64,000 nt of DNA from a virus. The notes under the pieces were generated by a model that was not told where the DNA came from, did not search any database, and worked only from the letters and a program-made list of their open reading frames with translations. The position numbers and the translations under genes are program-made. The stretch covers positions 124,001-188,000 of the IMG/VR virus record IMGVR_UViG_3300042934_000594; one strand, 5' to 3'. Of this stretch, positions 14,751 through 22,750 are shown piece after piece (position 1 is the stretch's first letter; every line of letters begins with the position of its first letter).

Positions 14751-15932
14751 ATGTCGAAAGTAGAACAGCATCTGCGTGCGTCGCAAGAAGAGCACCAGGA
14801 AGAAGCAGTAGAAGGCGAAGTGGTCCAGAACGAATGGATCGAGTTGCCCCAGGACACCATGGCCGACGTTTACGAAGGCGAGCAGACCAAGGAAGCGCTG
14901 GACCAGTTGGCGGACAAAGTCGATGCCGGTGACGACAAGGTGGTTGACCAGGTAGCCCTGGAAAACTTCAACTGGACGTTCAAGACCCTGACCCGTCTGA
15001 CCAACCTGACGCCGAAAACCTTCCCGGCGCTGGAAGACTACACCCACGACGCCCCGTTGCAGCGTAAAGTCCTGAGTGGTGCGATCCGCGCTCACTCTGA
15101 CCGTCTGGCCCGTGCCATCAATTTCGGCCTGGAAGACTACACCGAGTCGTTCGGCAACAACCTGCAACAGCTGGTTGAGAGCATGAAGAGCTCCCAGGCT
15201 GATCTGAATCGTTCGCTCGGTCGCATCAACGGTCTGCCCAGCAAAACCGTCAAAGTCAACCATGCCAAAATCTGGGCGATGCTGCACGTCAATGGTCGTT
15301 TCGTCAAAGACCTGGACGGGGCGATCACCGATGAGCAACGTCACCTGCGCGAACTGCTGACCGTGGCCAAAAATGCTGCGGCTGAAGTTGCCAAGATGGC
15401 CAAAGAAACTGAAGCGCCTTCAGCTGAAGGCGTGGAAGCGGCGATGAACCGTGGCGGTGACGTTGAACTGATGTTCAACACCAGCGTGTCGTTTTCCGGT
15501 GGTCAGGTTGACTTCCAGCGTAACTCCCCACCTTCCCCGAAAACCGAGAAGGTAGGCAGCGACTACCTGCGTGGCGCAGCGTGGGGCACCCTGTTCGGCT
15601 TCCTGCTGCTGGGCCCTGCGTTCCTGTTGGGTACTGTGATCGGCGCCGTGGGTTCCTCGGCCACTGGCAGCACCTCGGCCAGCAAGCGTGACGTGGACGG
15701 CGTGAAGAGCTTCCTGCAAGACCTGGGCGGCTTTGCCAAACTGGCGGCTGATATCGAAAGCATTGCTGAATCGCTGAACGATTCCGTCAAAGCCTCGACG
15801 GCTCACGGCGCTGTTGTCAAGCGTGCAGCGGCCCCAGTGATGGAACTGATGTCTGGCATCGCCAAGCACGTAGCCGAACTGTGCTATGGTGGCGCCAACA
15901 TGGCTTCGGCCCTGTCGACTGCTTCCAAGTAA
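14751..15932 (+). CDS. Inner-head-like virion protein (393 aa)
   Basis: ATG 14751 is the first good start after an AT-rich leader; the SD is weak. The acidic N-terminal 60 residues (EEAVEGEVVQNEW...) and the VALENF segment near residue 68 match the protein at 1689-3020, and the helical body (AIRAHSDRLARAINFGLED) has the same layout. Near residue 270 a hydrophobic Gly/Ala/Leu stretch (GTLFGFLLLGPAFLLGTVIG) resembles one TM helix or an injected membrane-active segment. That is notable, because proteins expelled with the DNA often carry such stretches. I interpret it as a member of the inner-head paralogue group; ejection is inference. Confidence 0.55.
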   Translation: MSKVEQHLRASQEEHQEEAVEGEVVQNEWIELPQDTMADVYEGEQTKEALDQLADKVDAGDDKVVDQVALENFNWTFKTLTRLTNLTPKTFPALEDYTHDAPLQRKVLSGAIRAHSDRLARAINFGLEDYTESFGNNLQQLVESMKSSQADLNRSLGRINGLPSKTVKVNHAKIWAMLHVNGRFVKDLDGAITDEQRHLRELLTVAKNAAAEVAKMAKETEAPSAEGVEAAMNRGGDVELMFNTSVSFSGGQVDFQRNSPPSPKTEKVGSDYLRGAAWGTLFGFLLLGPAFLLGTVIGAVGSSATGSTSASKRDVDGVKSFLQDLGGFAKLAADIESIAESLNDSVKASTAHGAVVKRAAAPVMELMSGIAKHVAELCYGGANMASALSTASK

Positions 15933-15939
15933 ACCGTAC

Positions 15940-15970
15940 GCCCTCCCTTCGGGGAGGGCTGTATGCCGTT
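15940..15970 (+). terminator. Terminator hairpin with GTATGCCG tail
   Basis: GCCCTCCC-TTCG-GGGAGGGC (15940-15959) then TGTATGCCGTTCTTTC. Confidence 0.85.
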
Positions 15971-16013
15971 CTTTCTTTTTGGCATGGTATGCACCACCAC
16001 TGAGGACTGTACA

Positions 16014-16334
16014 ATGTCCATCAAGCTCTCCCCTGTCCTGCGTCAGATGAACGAGTACACTGTGTACTTCTGGTGCCCGGCGTGTTTGATGATTCACCCC
16101 GTCTATCTCGATCTTCCGAAAAACCCACGTCCCTATAAGAACGACCGTTGGATGTGGAATGGTGACGCAGCAAGCCCTACGTTCAGTCCTAGCCTCGTTG
16201 TACAGGGACCCCGTGGCTTATGTCACAGTTACGTGCGAAACGGCCAGATGGAGTTCCTAGGCGATTGTGGGCATCCTCTTAAGGGGCAAACGGTCCTGAT
16301 CCCTGACTTCCCCGAAGATGAGGACCTGTTCTAG
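16014..16334 (+). CDS. DUF6527-like protein with Cys/His pattern (106 aa)
   Basis: ATG 16014 with GAGGA at a normal distance; an in-frame start at 15963 lies in the terminator tail and is rejected. The pattern FWCPACLMIHPV, then RWMWNGDAASPTFSPS, then CHSYVRNGQMEFLGDCGH, matches a small phage family of unknown function (DUF6527-type, as I recall). The Cys and His pairs suggest bound zinc. No pathway is known to me. It sits just before the convergent terminator with the helicase gene. Confidence 0.6.
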   Translation: MSIKLSPVLRQMNEYTVYFWCPACLMIHPVYLDLPKNPRPYKNDRWMWNGDAASPTFSPSLVVQGPRGLCHSYVRNGQMEFLGDCGHPLKGQTVLIPDFPEDEDLF

Positions 16335-16343
16335 ACGACATAA

Positions 16344-16372
16344 GCCCCTCCCTTCGGGGAGGGGCACTATGC
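16344..16372. terminator. Bidirectional terminator between converging genes
   Basis: GCCCCTCCC-TTCG-GGGAGGGGC (16344-16365) flanked by ACGACATAA on the left and CTATGCCC on the right. It lies between the plus gene at 16014 and the minus helicase gene, so it can serve both. Confidence 0.75.
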
Positions 16373-16374
16373 CC

Positions 16375-17943
16375 TTAGGCTGCTTGTTTCATGGCACCGC
16401 CGCCCCACCAAGCGTCACCGCCTTCATCATCGTCATCGCCCAGTTGTCCACCCCCAACAGACGCCAGGGTGAATTCCTCTTCTTTGTCGATGTCCCACTG
16501 CAAGAAGCCCACCGGCCAGAACGGCAGGATAACGCCTTGGTCTTTCTCAGCAGTGATGGTGTTACGGTGTTTACCGCGTTGCATGGTCAGGTAAGCTTTG
16601 CCATTGATGCGCACAATGTGCAGGAAGATTTCCAGGTCCGGTTCTTGACCCAGTCGTTTACAGCCGTCGTAGTAACCTTTGTTGGCGACAACCTTCACAA
16701 AGTCTTCAACGTTGTCACGGGTCAGCTGCATGGCCTCAGAGGACAGCTGATGGGGAGTAATACAGGTGATACCCCGTGGAGAGGTGTAGTTACGGATACG
16801 GCGGAACAGCAGGCGAATGTCATCGCCAGCAATCTTGGCGTCGATACCGGTCTTGCTCAACATGTTGAGGTAGTCGATCAACAGCGCTTGGATCTCGTAA
16901 CCTTCGGCACGCAAACCGTCCAGGAACTGCGTGAAGCCCGCCGCGGTAAACTCAGTCGGGTCAAAGCGTTCCATCTTGACTTCAAAGCCCGACTCACGCA
17001 GACGTGCAGAGACGTAGGCCGATGCTTCGTTGATATCGATGTCACCGGCTACTACAGGTTGACCGGTCTCGGACTCTTTAAGGTAGGTGTAGAGCCACAA
17101 GAGGTTATCGGGGATCTCGTTCTCAAACGTCACGAACAAAATCAAGGGTGTTAGGGTCTTGTCACGCAGCCAGGGTTTGTTGAACAAACAGAACTGTGCA
17201 AGCAGAGAGAGCATAAAGCCCGATTTAAAGTGGTGCTGAAGTGCGGAGATCAAAACGAACTCGCCGCGCTTGAACGCCCCCACCTTACCCAACATTCGGT
17301 TCAGGCCTTTCCACCCCGAACGCAACGCACCCTCTGTCGAGAGTAGGGTTTTAACGTCAGTGAAGTACTGGCCGACTTCGTCAGTGTTGCCAAAGTCAAC
17401 ACTGCCCATCATCGCCGGGTGCTTACTGCGGCTCTTGGCAGCGATCAGAGGTTGGAGCTTTTCACCCATATCGGTAATAAAGCCCACCACGTCTGTGATG
17501 GCGCCTCGCTTAAAGGCCAGTTGGTGACTGTATTCTTTGATGATGTTCGCAATCGACTGATCGGTCAGGTACTGCTGCATGTTGCCGCGGTAGCTGTGGA
17601 TCAGTTTGATGACGTCTTTGATCTCAGGCATTGGGGTGAGCAACACCGACGCCACCGACTCGTACAGAAACGATTCTTCCCGGCAGCTGATCTGAAGCAG
17701 TTGCATCAACTCAGGCTCACTGGGGAAACCGTCTTCGTGACGGGAGTTCAACCACAGTGCAGACTTGCGCAATTCTAAGAAGGTTTGACGACCATGGTCA
17801 AAGTCGACAGTGCCTTCAGGCAACGGTAAGGATTCAATGATCTGAGCGATCAGCTCATTAGAAGGAGAAGTGGCCACCCCCGGGCGGTGTTCCAAACACA
17901 GTAATGTGATGCAGTTAATAAGAAGCTGCTTGGGTGAAAACAT
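16375..17943 (-). CDS. DnaB-like replicative helicase (522 aa)
   Basis: Start ATG 17943 on the minus strand. The RecA-like C-terminal half carries the P-loop region VLISALQHHFKSGFML with Lys240-Ser241, an ENE acidic motif (FVTFENE, Glu274), Walker B QALLIDYLNML (Asp357) and the downstream FRRIRNY and CITPHQLS strands of DnaB. Unlike DnaB (GxxxxGKT), the P-loop has HHFKSG, a variant known in large phages. The N-terminal about 200 residues would be the phage-specific collar or primase-interaction region. The C-terminus is an acidic tail (GGGQLGDDDDEGGD) reminiscent of SSB tips. It would unwind DNA at the phage replication fork; the primase is not in this window. Confidence 0.8.
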   Translation of the reverse strand: MFSPKQLLINCITLLCLEHRPGVATSPSNELIAQIIESLPLPEGTVDFDHGRQTFLELRKSALWLNSRHEDGFPSEPELMQLLQISCREESFLYESVASVLLTPMPEIKDVIKLIHSYRGNMQQYLTDQSIANIIKEYSHQLAFKRGAITDVVGFITDMGEKLQPLIAAKSRSKHPAMMGSVDFGNTDEVGQYFTDVKTLLSTEGALRSGWKGLNRMLGKVGAFKRGEFVLISALQHHFKSGFMLSLLAQFCLFNKPWLRDKTLTPLILFVTFENEIPDNLLWLYTYLKESETGQPVVAGDIDINEASAYVSARLRESGFEVKMERFDPTEFTAAGFTQFLDGLRAEGYEIQALLIDYLNMLSKTGIDAKIAGDDIRLLFRRIRNYTSPRGITCITPHQLSSEAMQLTRDNVEDFVKVVANKGYYDGCKRLGQEPDLEIFLHIVRINGKAYLTMQRGKHRNTITAEKDQGVILPFWPVGFLQWDIDKEEEFTLASVGGGQLGDDDDEGGDAWWGGGAMKQAA

Positions 17944-18001
17944 CGTGGGTGTTCCTAATGTGAGGTTCCTAGAACTGTATGATTCCAGCAGTCAGTAGTT
18001 T

Positions 18002-18054
18002 TTCATATGTCTATTCATATGACATTGACGCTGACGTCCCCATCACTCTATAGG
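18002..18054 (+). promoter_or_regulatory. AT-rich divergent control region with TTCATATG direct repeats
   Basis: Two TTCATATG repeats (18002-18009 and 18014-18021) lie between the minus helicase start (17943) and the plus gene at 18062. A TTGACG at 18025 and TATAGG at 18049 could be a sigma70-like pair with an 18-base spacer, but this places the start only a few bases from the ATG, so the elements may be an operator instead. Confidence 0.3.
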
Positions 18055-18061
18055 TGTCACC

Positions 18062-18574
18062 ATGCCTGTGCTAATGGTAATTCCTCATGATGTAGCGGTC
18101 ATGATGAAGGAAGAGGGGATTTCGTTTTCGCGGCTCGGTGACATCAACTATATAGCGGAACATCTGTCCGCTGTAGATATCGCTGATATTCACCAGGCGC
18201 TGAGCGATTTCCCGTTTGCGTTCTCTCCAGAACTGGGGATTACGCTGGCTGATTCACCTCTGGCGGCGCTTGCCGCAGAAGAATCATTGCAAGATTTGCA
18301 CTATCGTGTGAATGGACGTATTGAGACGAACTCAATGCGGCGTGGATCTGACGCGGAGAAACTACCGCACGTTTTTACGCTTAATCCTGTGGAAGAGAAT
18401 CTTTGGGTCGCAGTGCAGCAGAGGTTGCACAAAGAACCAGGCGATCCTAGTCGGCTCTTGCTGAAGTCCAATCGAGGCTTTTTCGACAGCTTGATTGGCC
18501 AAGCATTGCACACCATGCCCTTCGAGCGCATGTGTTCTACCAATCTTTTCACCTATTATTTAGGTTCACTGTGA
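18062..18574 (+). CDS. Unknown protein (170 aa)
   Basis: ATG 18062 with TAGGTGTCACC just upstream. Soluble, acidic, helical; no motif recognised (starts MPVLMVIPHDVAVMMKEEG). Codon use has more A/T-ending codons than the neighbouring virion genes, which may indicate early or regulatory expression or recent acquisition. It is in the divergent unit with the helicase. Confidence 0.45.
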   Translation: MPVLMVIPHDVAVMMKEEGISFSRLGDINYIAEHLSAVDIADIHQALSDFPFAFSPELGITLADSPLAALAAEESLQDLHYRVNGRIETNSMRRGSDAEKLPHVFTLNPVEENLWVAVQQRLHKEPGDPSRLLLKSNRGFFDSLIGQALHTMPFERMCSTNLFTYYLGSL

Positions 18575-18641
18575 CCCGGTCTCAGTGTTTCTAAGTGACT
18601 GCTTAGCGGCATTGAACAACTCCTACGTAGGAACACCATCC

Positions 18642-20852
18642 ATGGATAAGCTGAAGCAACTCTTTCTGGGCCGTAAGAATGGCGCCGTAGCCGCCAACTT
18701 CTCGGTTCAGGCATTCGTCAAAACTCTGAACGACCAAGGCACTGCCGTTGGTAGCGTTCTGGCGGTAAACCCGGGTCTGACGCAGTCGATTGGTACCGAA
18801 GCATTCGGCGACATCGGTGGCGAAGAAGCAAACGCAGTTGCCGACCTGTACAGCGGTATCAGCGACACCATTCGCGACCTGGGCTTTGAAGCCTTCGCAA
18901 CCCAGCACAAGATCCCTGCCCGCGTTCAGGAAAACCAAATCCTGGCCGCTTCCATGGCTGCGATCGCTGCTGGCGACGAACAGCGCTACAAGAAAGCGCT
19001 GCGCGGCATGGGCAATGCCAAGGCTCTGGGCGCCAACCAGTTCGCTGGTAACCCACAGCTGGCCGGTCCTTTCGGTTCGATCGAAGTCTTCAAGGATTCG
19101 ACCGGTCTGGAAAACTACAACGAGAAGTCGCAGCGCGATTTCCGTGTGGTCACCATCGGCTACAACCTGACCGCTGTTCGCCAAGACCCCTTCGGCGAAG
19201 CGATCTACCCAACTTCCGTCGTTAACCCGACTGAAGGCGGCGTTGTTCAGATCCTGCCATACGCAGTGGTCATGAAAGACGTGTTCCACGCAGTCACTGG
19301 CCAGCGTCTGGCCAACGAAGAAATCAACATGGTTGAAGCCTTCCGTGATCCTTCGATCCTGGAAGACGTGTCCACTTCGCTGACTCCAGTAGTCGACGAG
19401 AAAGGCACCAACCTGAACGTCTTCGTTCCGGCTACTCTGATCGCGCCGAAGCCGGTTGAAACCGACCACGGCGGCACGCTGATGACGGCTCCGCTGAAAA
19501 TCGGCGCCAAGTTCGACCTGATCGGCGTTTCGAACCGCAACCAGCTGGTAGCTGGCAACGTTCTGGACGTGACCGACACCATCGACCCAGCTCTGAAGCT
19601 GAAGTCGATCATCGTCACCATCCAGGGCAAAGCTCACCGCTTCCAGACTGACCGCATCCCAACTGCGGTGTTCCAGCCTGCGCTGATCGGCGACACCCGT
19701 ACTGCCCAGCTTCACTTCACCAGTGAAGACCTGGTTCTGAACGGCGACATCCGCGCTGTCGACGGCTCCACCGTCACTGGCATCACCGAGTTCGCCAACC
19801 GCAAGTGGACTGCTCGCCTGAGCGTTTCCCTCAGCGGTTCGATCAGCACCTCCAAAGGCGACTGCTGGATCACTGCGACCCCGGTCATCGTTGAGAAGCT
19901 GTTCGACGAAACCGGCGACAAGCTGGACCAGACTGCTGGCGACGCTGAAACCGTCCTGGAAACTCTGGGCGAGATCGTTGTAGTTGGTTACGAGCTCGAC
20001 GCTCGCTTCACCAACACCAACCGTCGTGAGCGCGGTCACCTGCTGCAAACTCGTGCGCTGCAATTCCGCTACTCGATCCCGATGCACGCTCCGATCACCC
20101 TGCCGCTGTCCACCATGGACGACGAAGGTCCGGGCGAAGTCGTGAAGGCGCTGACTGTTGCCACCAACATCCGCAACTCCAACAACGCGGTCACCCGCGT
20201 GCTGAACTACACCGCACAGCTGAAAGAAGTTGTCGGTAACGGTTTCGACCGTCCGAAGTTCGGCGCTGTTGAAGGCGCGCTGTCGGCACTGATGCGTCCG
20301 ACCTACCGCTACAAGAAGCTGGATCTGGTCCAGGCACTTGACACCATCCGTTCGAGCGATCGTTGGGATGACGTTACTTGCGCGATCATGAACTGCATCA
20401 AGTCGATGCTGTTCCCAGCGTACCGCGATTCGAACATCGAAGCGGTGTTCCGCACCGTGACCGGTAACCAAGACGAGCGTCCGAAGTTCATTCTGGCGAC
20501 CGACAAGGAAATCGCGAACTACCTGATGACGTCGGGCGACGACCGTACCATCGGTCCGTACCTCAAGTACGACATCGTGTCCACCAACAACATCCGTTTC
20601 GACGGTAAGTTGCTGGTCCTGCCAACTCGCGAGAACCCATCCGAAAACGACATCCTGTCCTTCGGTCAGTTCTACTACGTGCCGACCATCGTTGCTGACC
20701 TCAACATCAGCCGCAACGGTCAGGTATCGCGCGAGATCGCTGCCGTGCCGTTCAACCTGCACGTGAACAACATCCCATTCGTTCTGGAAATCGACATCGT
20801 CGGTCTGAAAGAAGTCATGGGCTCTTCGTTGTACAACAGCAAGCTGGGCTGA
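18642..20852 (+). CDS. Major capsid protein, phiKZ-like HK97-fold type (736 aa)
   Basis: Start ATG 18642 (MDKLKQLFLG); an in-frame ATG at 18585 would run through the intergenic region and is rejected. Length is close to that of phiKZ gp120 (747 aa, as I recall). The C-terminal part has HK97-fold features: a P-domain helix (DVTCAIMNCIKSMLFPAYRD), an A-domain segment (ILATDKEIANYLMTS), and the final strand (FGQFYYVPTIVADLN, then AAVPFNLHVNNIPF). The N-terminal about 150 residues look like a removable delta domain; an S-x-E candidate cleavage site (SIE, residues 146-148) precedes the ordered core. Codon use is unusually uniform and C-rich, as expected for the most abundant virion protein. A tail-sheath identity was considered and rejected. 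Terminated at 20935. Confidence 0.8.
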   Translation: MDKLKQLFLGRKNGAVAANFSVQAFVKTLNDQGTAVGSVLAVNPGLTQSIGTEAFGDIGGEEANAVADLYSGISDTIRDLGFEAFATQHKIPARVQENQILAASMAAIAAGDEQRYKKALRGMGNAKALGANQFAGNPQLAGPFGSIEVFKDSTGLENYNEKSQRDFRVVTIGYNLTAVRQDPFGEAIYPTSVVNPTEGGVVQILPYAVVMKDVFHAVTGQRLANEEINMVEAFRDPSILEDVSTSLTPVVDEKGTNLNVFVPATLIAPKPVETDHGGTLMTAPLKIGAKFDLIGVSNRNQLVAGNVLDVTDTIDPALKLKSIIVTIQGKAHRFQTDRIPTAVFQPALIGDTRTAQLHFTSEDLVLNGDIRAVDGSTVTGITEFANRKWTARLSVSLSGSISTSKGDCWITATPVIVEKLFDETGDKLDQTAGDAETVLETLGEIVVVGYELDARFTNTNRRERGHLLQTRALQFRYSIPMHAPITLPLSTMDDEGPGEVVKALTVATNIRNSNNAVTRVLNYTAQLKEVVGNGFDRPKFGAVEGALSALMRPTYRYKKLDLVQALDTIRSSDRWDDVTCAIMNCIKSMLFPAYRDSNIEAVFRTVTGNQDERPKFILATDKEIANYLMTSGDDRTIGPYLKYDIVSTNNIRFDGKLLVLPTRENPSENDILSFGQFYYVPTIVADLNISRNGQVSREIAAVPFNLHVNNIPFVLEIDIVGLKEVMGSSLYNSKLG

Positions 20853-20934
20853 AAAAGTACCGCCCGGTTACTTGAGTCCGGGGCAACTCGGACTCTTGAG
20901 GATGGGCGTGTGCGCCTACTCGAGTGACCATAAT

Positions 20935-20967
20935 AAAAGCCCGGCTTCGGCCGGGCTTTTATGCCGT
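20935..20967 (+). terminator. Strong terminator after the capsid gene
   Basis: AAAAGCCCGGC-TTCG-GCCGGGCTTTT (20935-20960), an 11-bp stem including the A/T ends, followed by ATGCCGTC. An additional hairpin GAGTCCG / CGGACTC lies upstream near 20875-20895. Confidence 0.9.
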
Positions 20968-20982
20968 CTCAATGTATTTAAA

Positions 20983-21006
20983 ATGAGGTCTATATCATTC
21001 TTGAGA
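20983..21006 (+). promoter_or_regulatory. Variant promoter-like motif, copy 5
   Basis: ATGA at 20983, CTATAT at 20990 and GAGA at 21003: the same spacing as the four canonical copies but with one mismatch in each outer box. It lies between the capsid terminator and the gene at 21032. Confidence 0.5.
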
Positions 21007-21031
21007 GCATTGACCCAATAGGAGCACACTC

Positions 21032-21511
21032 ATGGGTTATTTATCCGAACTCGGACGACGCTTCCTCGCACAAGAGGAAAACTCCGAGTCACCCAGCGCC
21101 ACATTTGCAAGCGATGGCCCATCACCATCACCCCCCTCTAACGAACCCACTCCAGTAGAAATTCCCATCGCTGAAGAAAATACTCCACCGCTCAATACTA
21201 CAGGTGTCAGTCCTGCCGTTATGTCCGGTTCTGGAACAGCAACCCATGTTCGCCCACCGGGTGGGCGTGCGGTCCCTGCTGGTCAAGAGCGAGATGCGTT
21301 AATCGCGCGTCTTGAGGAGGCCAACTTCGGAAAATCTACTAGGCGAGGAACAGGCTCAACCCAAGCCCACTTCTGCTCCTCGCCTCAAACCCAGTGGCAA
21401 GAAAATACTGCATCGCACCGGAACGAAGGCAGGGCGCAACTTCCGCCCGACCTGAGTATCGCGCAACGGCAGTCCACTTTCTTCTCAGTGACAGCGGACG
21501 GACACCGATGA
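21032..21511 (+). CDS. Disordered-type protein with probable frameshift in its 3' half (159 aa as read)
   Basis: ATG 21032 with GGAGC upstream. The first about 95 residues are Pro/Ser/Glu-rich and flexible and the reading frame is normal, ending LIARLEEANFG near 21333. After that the annotated frame becomes rich in AGG, CGA and GGA codons, unlike the rest of the phage. The +1 frame over the same bases reads ENLLGEEQAQPKPTSAPRLK, then SGKKILHRTGTKAGRNF and ends TGA 21453-21455, which looks more natural. Either a single-base indel (or sequencing error) or a +1 programmed shift at TTC GGA AAA is implied. The annotated frame, however, ends exactly where the next gene starts. Coordinates given are for the annotated frame. 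Confidence 0.4.
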   Translation: MGYLSELGRRFLAQEENSESPSATFASDGPSPSPPSNEPTPVEIPIAEENTPPLNTTGVSPAVMSGSGTATHVRPPGGRAVPAGQERDALIARLEEANFGKSTRRGTGSTQAHFCSSPQTQWQENTASHRNEGRAQLPPDLSIAQRQSTFFSVTADGHR

Positions 21512-22729
21512 ATGAGTAGAGACATCAAACACCTGTTTGCGTCTCGCGTCTCTGACAACCTACTCGCTTATAAAGGAACATCCGGGCTGACCGTGACCAG
21601 CACACGGTTCGAGATTGTCTCCACGATGCGTGCAGCCATCTTCTGGCGTAACTCCCTAGGCTTAACGGTGATCGAAGCCCCAGCGGCTTCACCGAGCGCC
21701 GCAGAGGGGTTTTACGTCAACATCACCTACGAGTTCGAACAGGGTGTGAAGATTGATGCGCGGGAGCTGATCAACGAACTGCGGGTACCGGAGAACAGCG
21801 CGGTACGCAAAGAACTTTATGCCGCCTTGCAGAACCTGGAAAGCAAACCAGCCTGGGGGGTGCAGCGTAATTTCAAATACACATTAGGCATCTCCAGACA
21901 AGAGCTGGATGACGCCAACGGTGTTGTGTACTTGCGTGACCTGGATTTGGTTGTTGGCTACGAACGATATTGCGCAGAGGCGTTACACCCGTACACCAAT
22001 GCTGGGGTACTCAGCATGCTCAGCGACACCGTGGACCGCTCTGAGAAGGGCTTCTTCCAACGGTACTTGCTGGTCGACAACAACCAACGTGGTGGTTCAC
22101 GTTGGATCAACACCTGGTTTGGGGTTTACGAGCTCAAGCCAATCAGCGATCCACAATTAGAAGATGGCGTGTACGTCATCGTCAAAGATCAATCCCACGC
22201 CGAACCTCAGACGACTCATCTGAAGATGGAGGACGCGGTTCAGCAACTGGGCTTGTACGTAAGCCGACTCGAGGCGGAGACGTTTGGTCGCCCCGACAAG
22301 CTGTTTGAAGCGGAGCTTAAGCAACACGAACGGGAATTGCTTCAAGAGAAGGCGGACTTCGCACAACTCAAGCAGACGCTGGAGCGTGAGAAGCATGACT
22401 TGCAAATGGATCGTGAACGGCATGACTCAGCGGTAAAAGCCGAAGAGCACCGCATGCGCATGGAGCGGGATCGATTTGATGAGCAGGTCAAGCGACAAGA
22501 AGACCGAGCAGCTCGAGAGCGTGACCAGTGGAAGGCCGAGCAAGATACATTTACATTCGAAAGGAAGCGCCGGTTCGAGCGCGAGCAATACGACTACGAA
22601 GACCGTTCTCGAGAACGGAAAGAAGAGTCGGAGTACGTTAAGGCTGGTTTAGACATTGCGAAAGCAGTGTTGGGGATACTCACTGTTAGTCTGTCTATCT
22701 ACGCAGTAATGCAGAAGAGCAAAAAGTAG
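21512..22729 (+). CDS. Coiled-coil protein with C-terminal membrane anchor (405 aa)
   Basis: ATG 21512 directly follows the stop of the annotated 21032 frame. Residues 1-250 form a mixed globular domain; about 255-370 is a long charged coiled coil (EREKHDLQMDRERHDSAV..., Arg/Glu-rich heptads); residues about 380-399 are a TM helix (AVLGILTVSLSIYAV) followed by MQKSKK. The layout is a tail-anchored protein with its coiled coil in the cytoplasm. This is unusual for a capsid-adjacent gene; it may tether head assembly or host envelope machinery. Function unknown. Confidence 0.5.
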   Translation: MSRDIKHLFASRVSDNLLAYKGTSGLTVTSTRFEIVSTMRAAIFWRNSLGLTVIEAPAASPSAAEGFYVNITYEFEQGVKIDARELINELRVPENSAVRKELYAALQNLESKPAWGVQRNFKYTLGISRQELDDANGVVYLRDLDLVVGYERYCAEALHPYTNAGVLSMLSDTVDRSEKGFFQRYLLVDNNQRGGSRWINTWFGVYELKPISDPQLEDGVYVIVKDQSHAEPQTTHLKMEDAVQQLGLYVSRLEAETFGRPDKLFEAELKQHERELLQEKADFAQLKQTLEREKHDLQMDRERHDSAVKAEEHRMRMERDRFDEQVKRQEDRAARERDQWKAEQDTFTFERKRRFEREQYDYEDRSRERKEESEYVKAGLDIAKAVLGILTVSLSIYAVMQKSKK

Positions 22730-22750
22730 TAGTTCACCTTGGAGCATGAC

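Noticed and set aside
18603-20762. Long open frame of 719 codons on the minus strand opposite the capsid gene
   Set aside because: It mirrors the strongly biased codons of the capsid gene and lacks an SD. Its product is low-complexity with no domain. The plus-strand gene is well supported.
18642-20852. Tail-sheath identity for the 736-residue protein
   Set aside because: No sheath-like C-terminal domain is seen, whereas the A-domain and P-domain features of an HK97-fold capsid are present.
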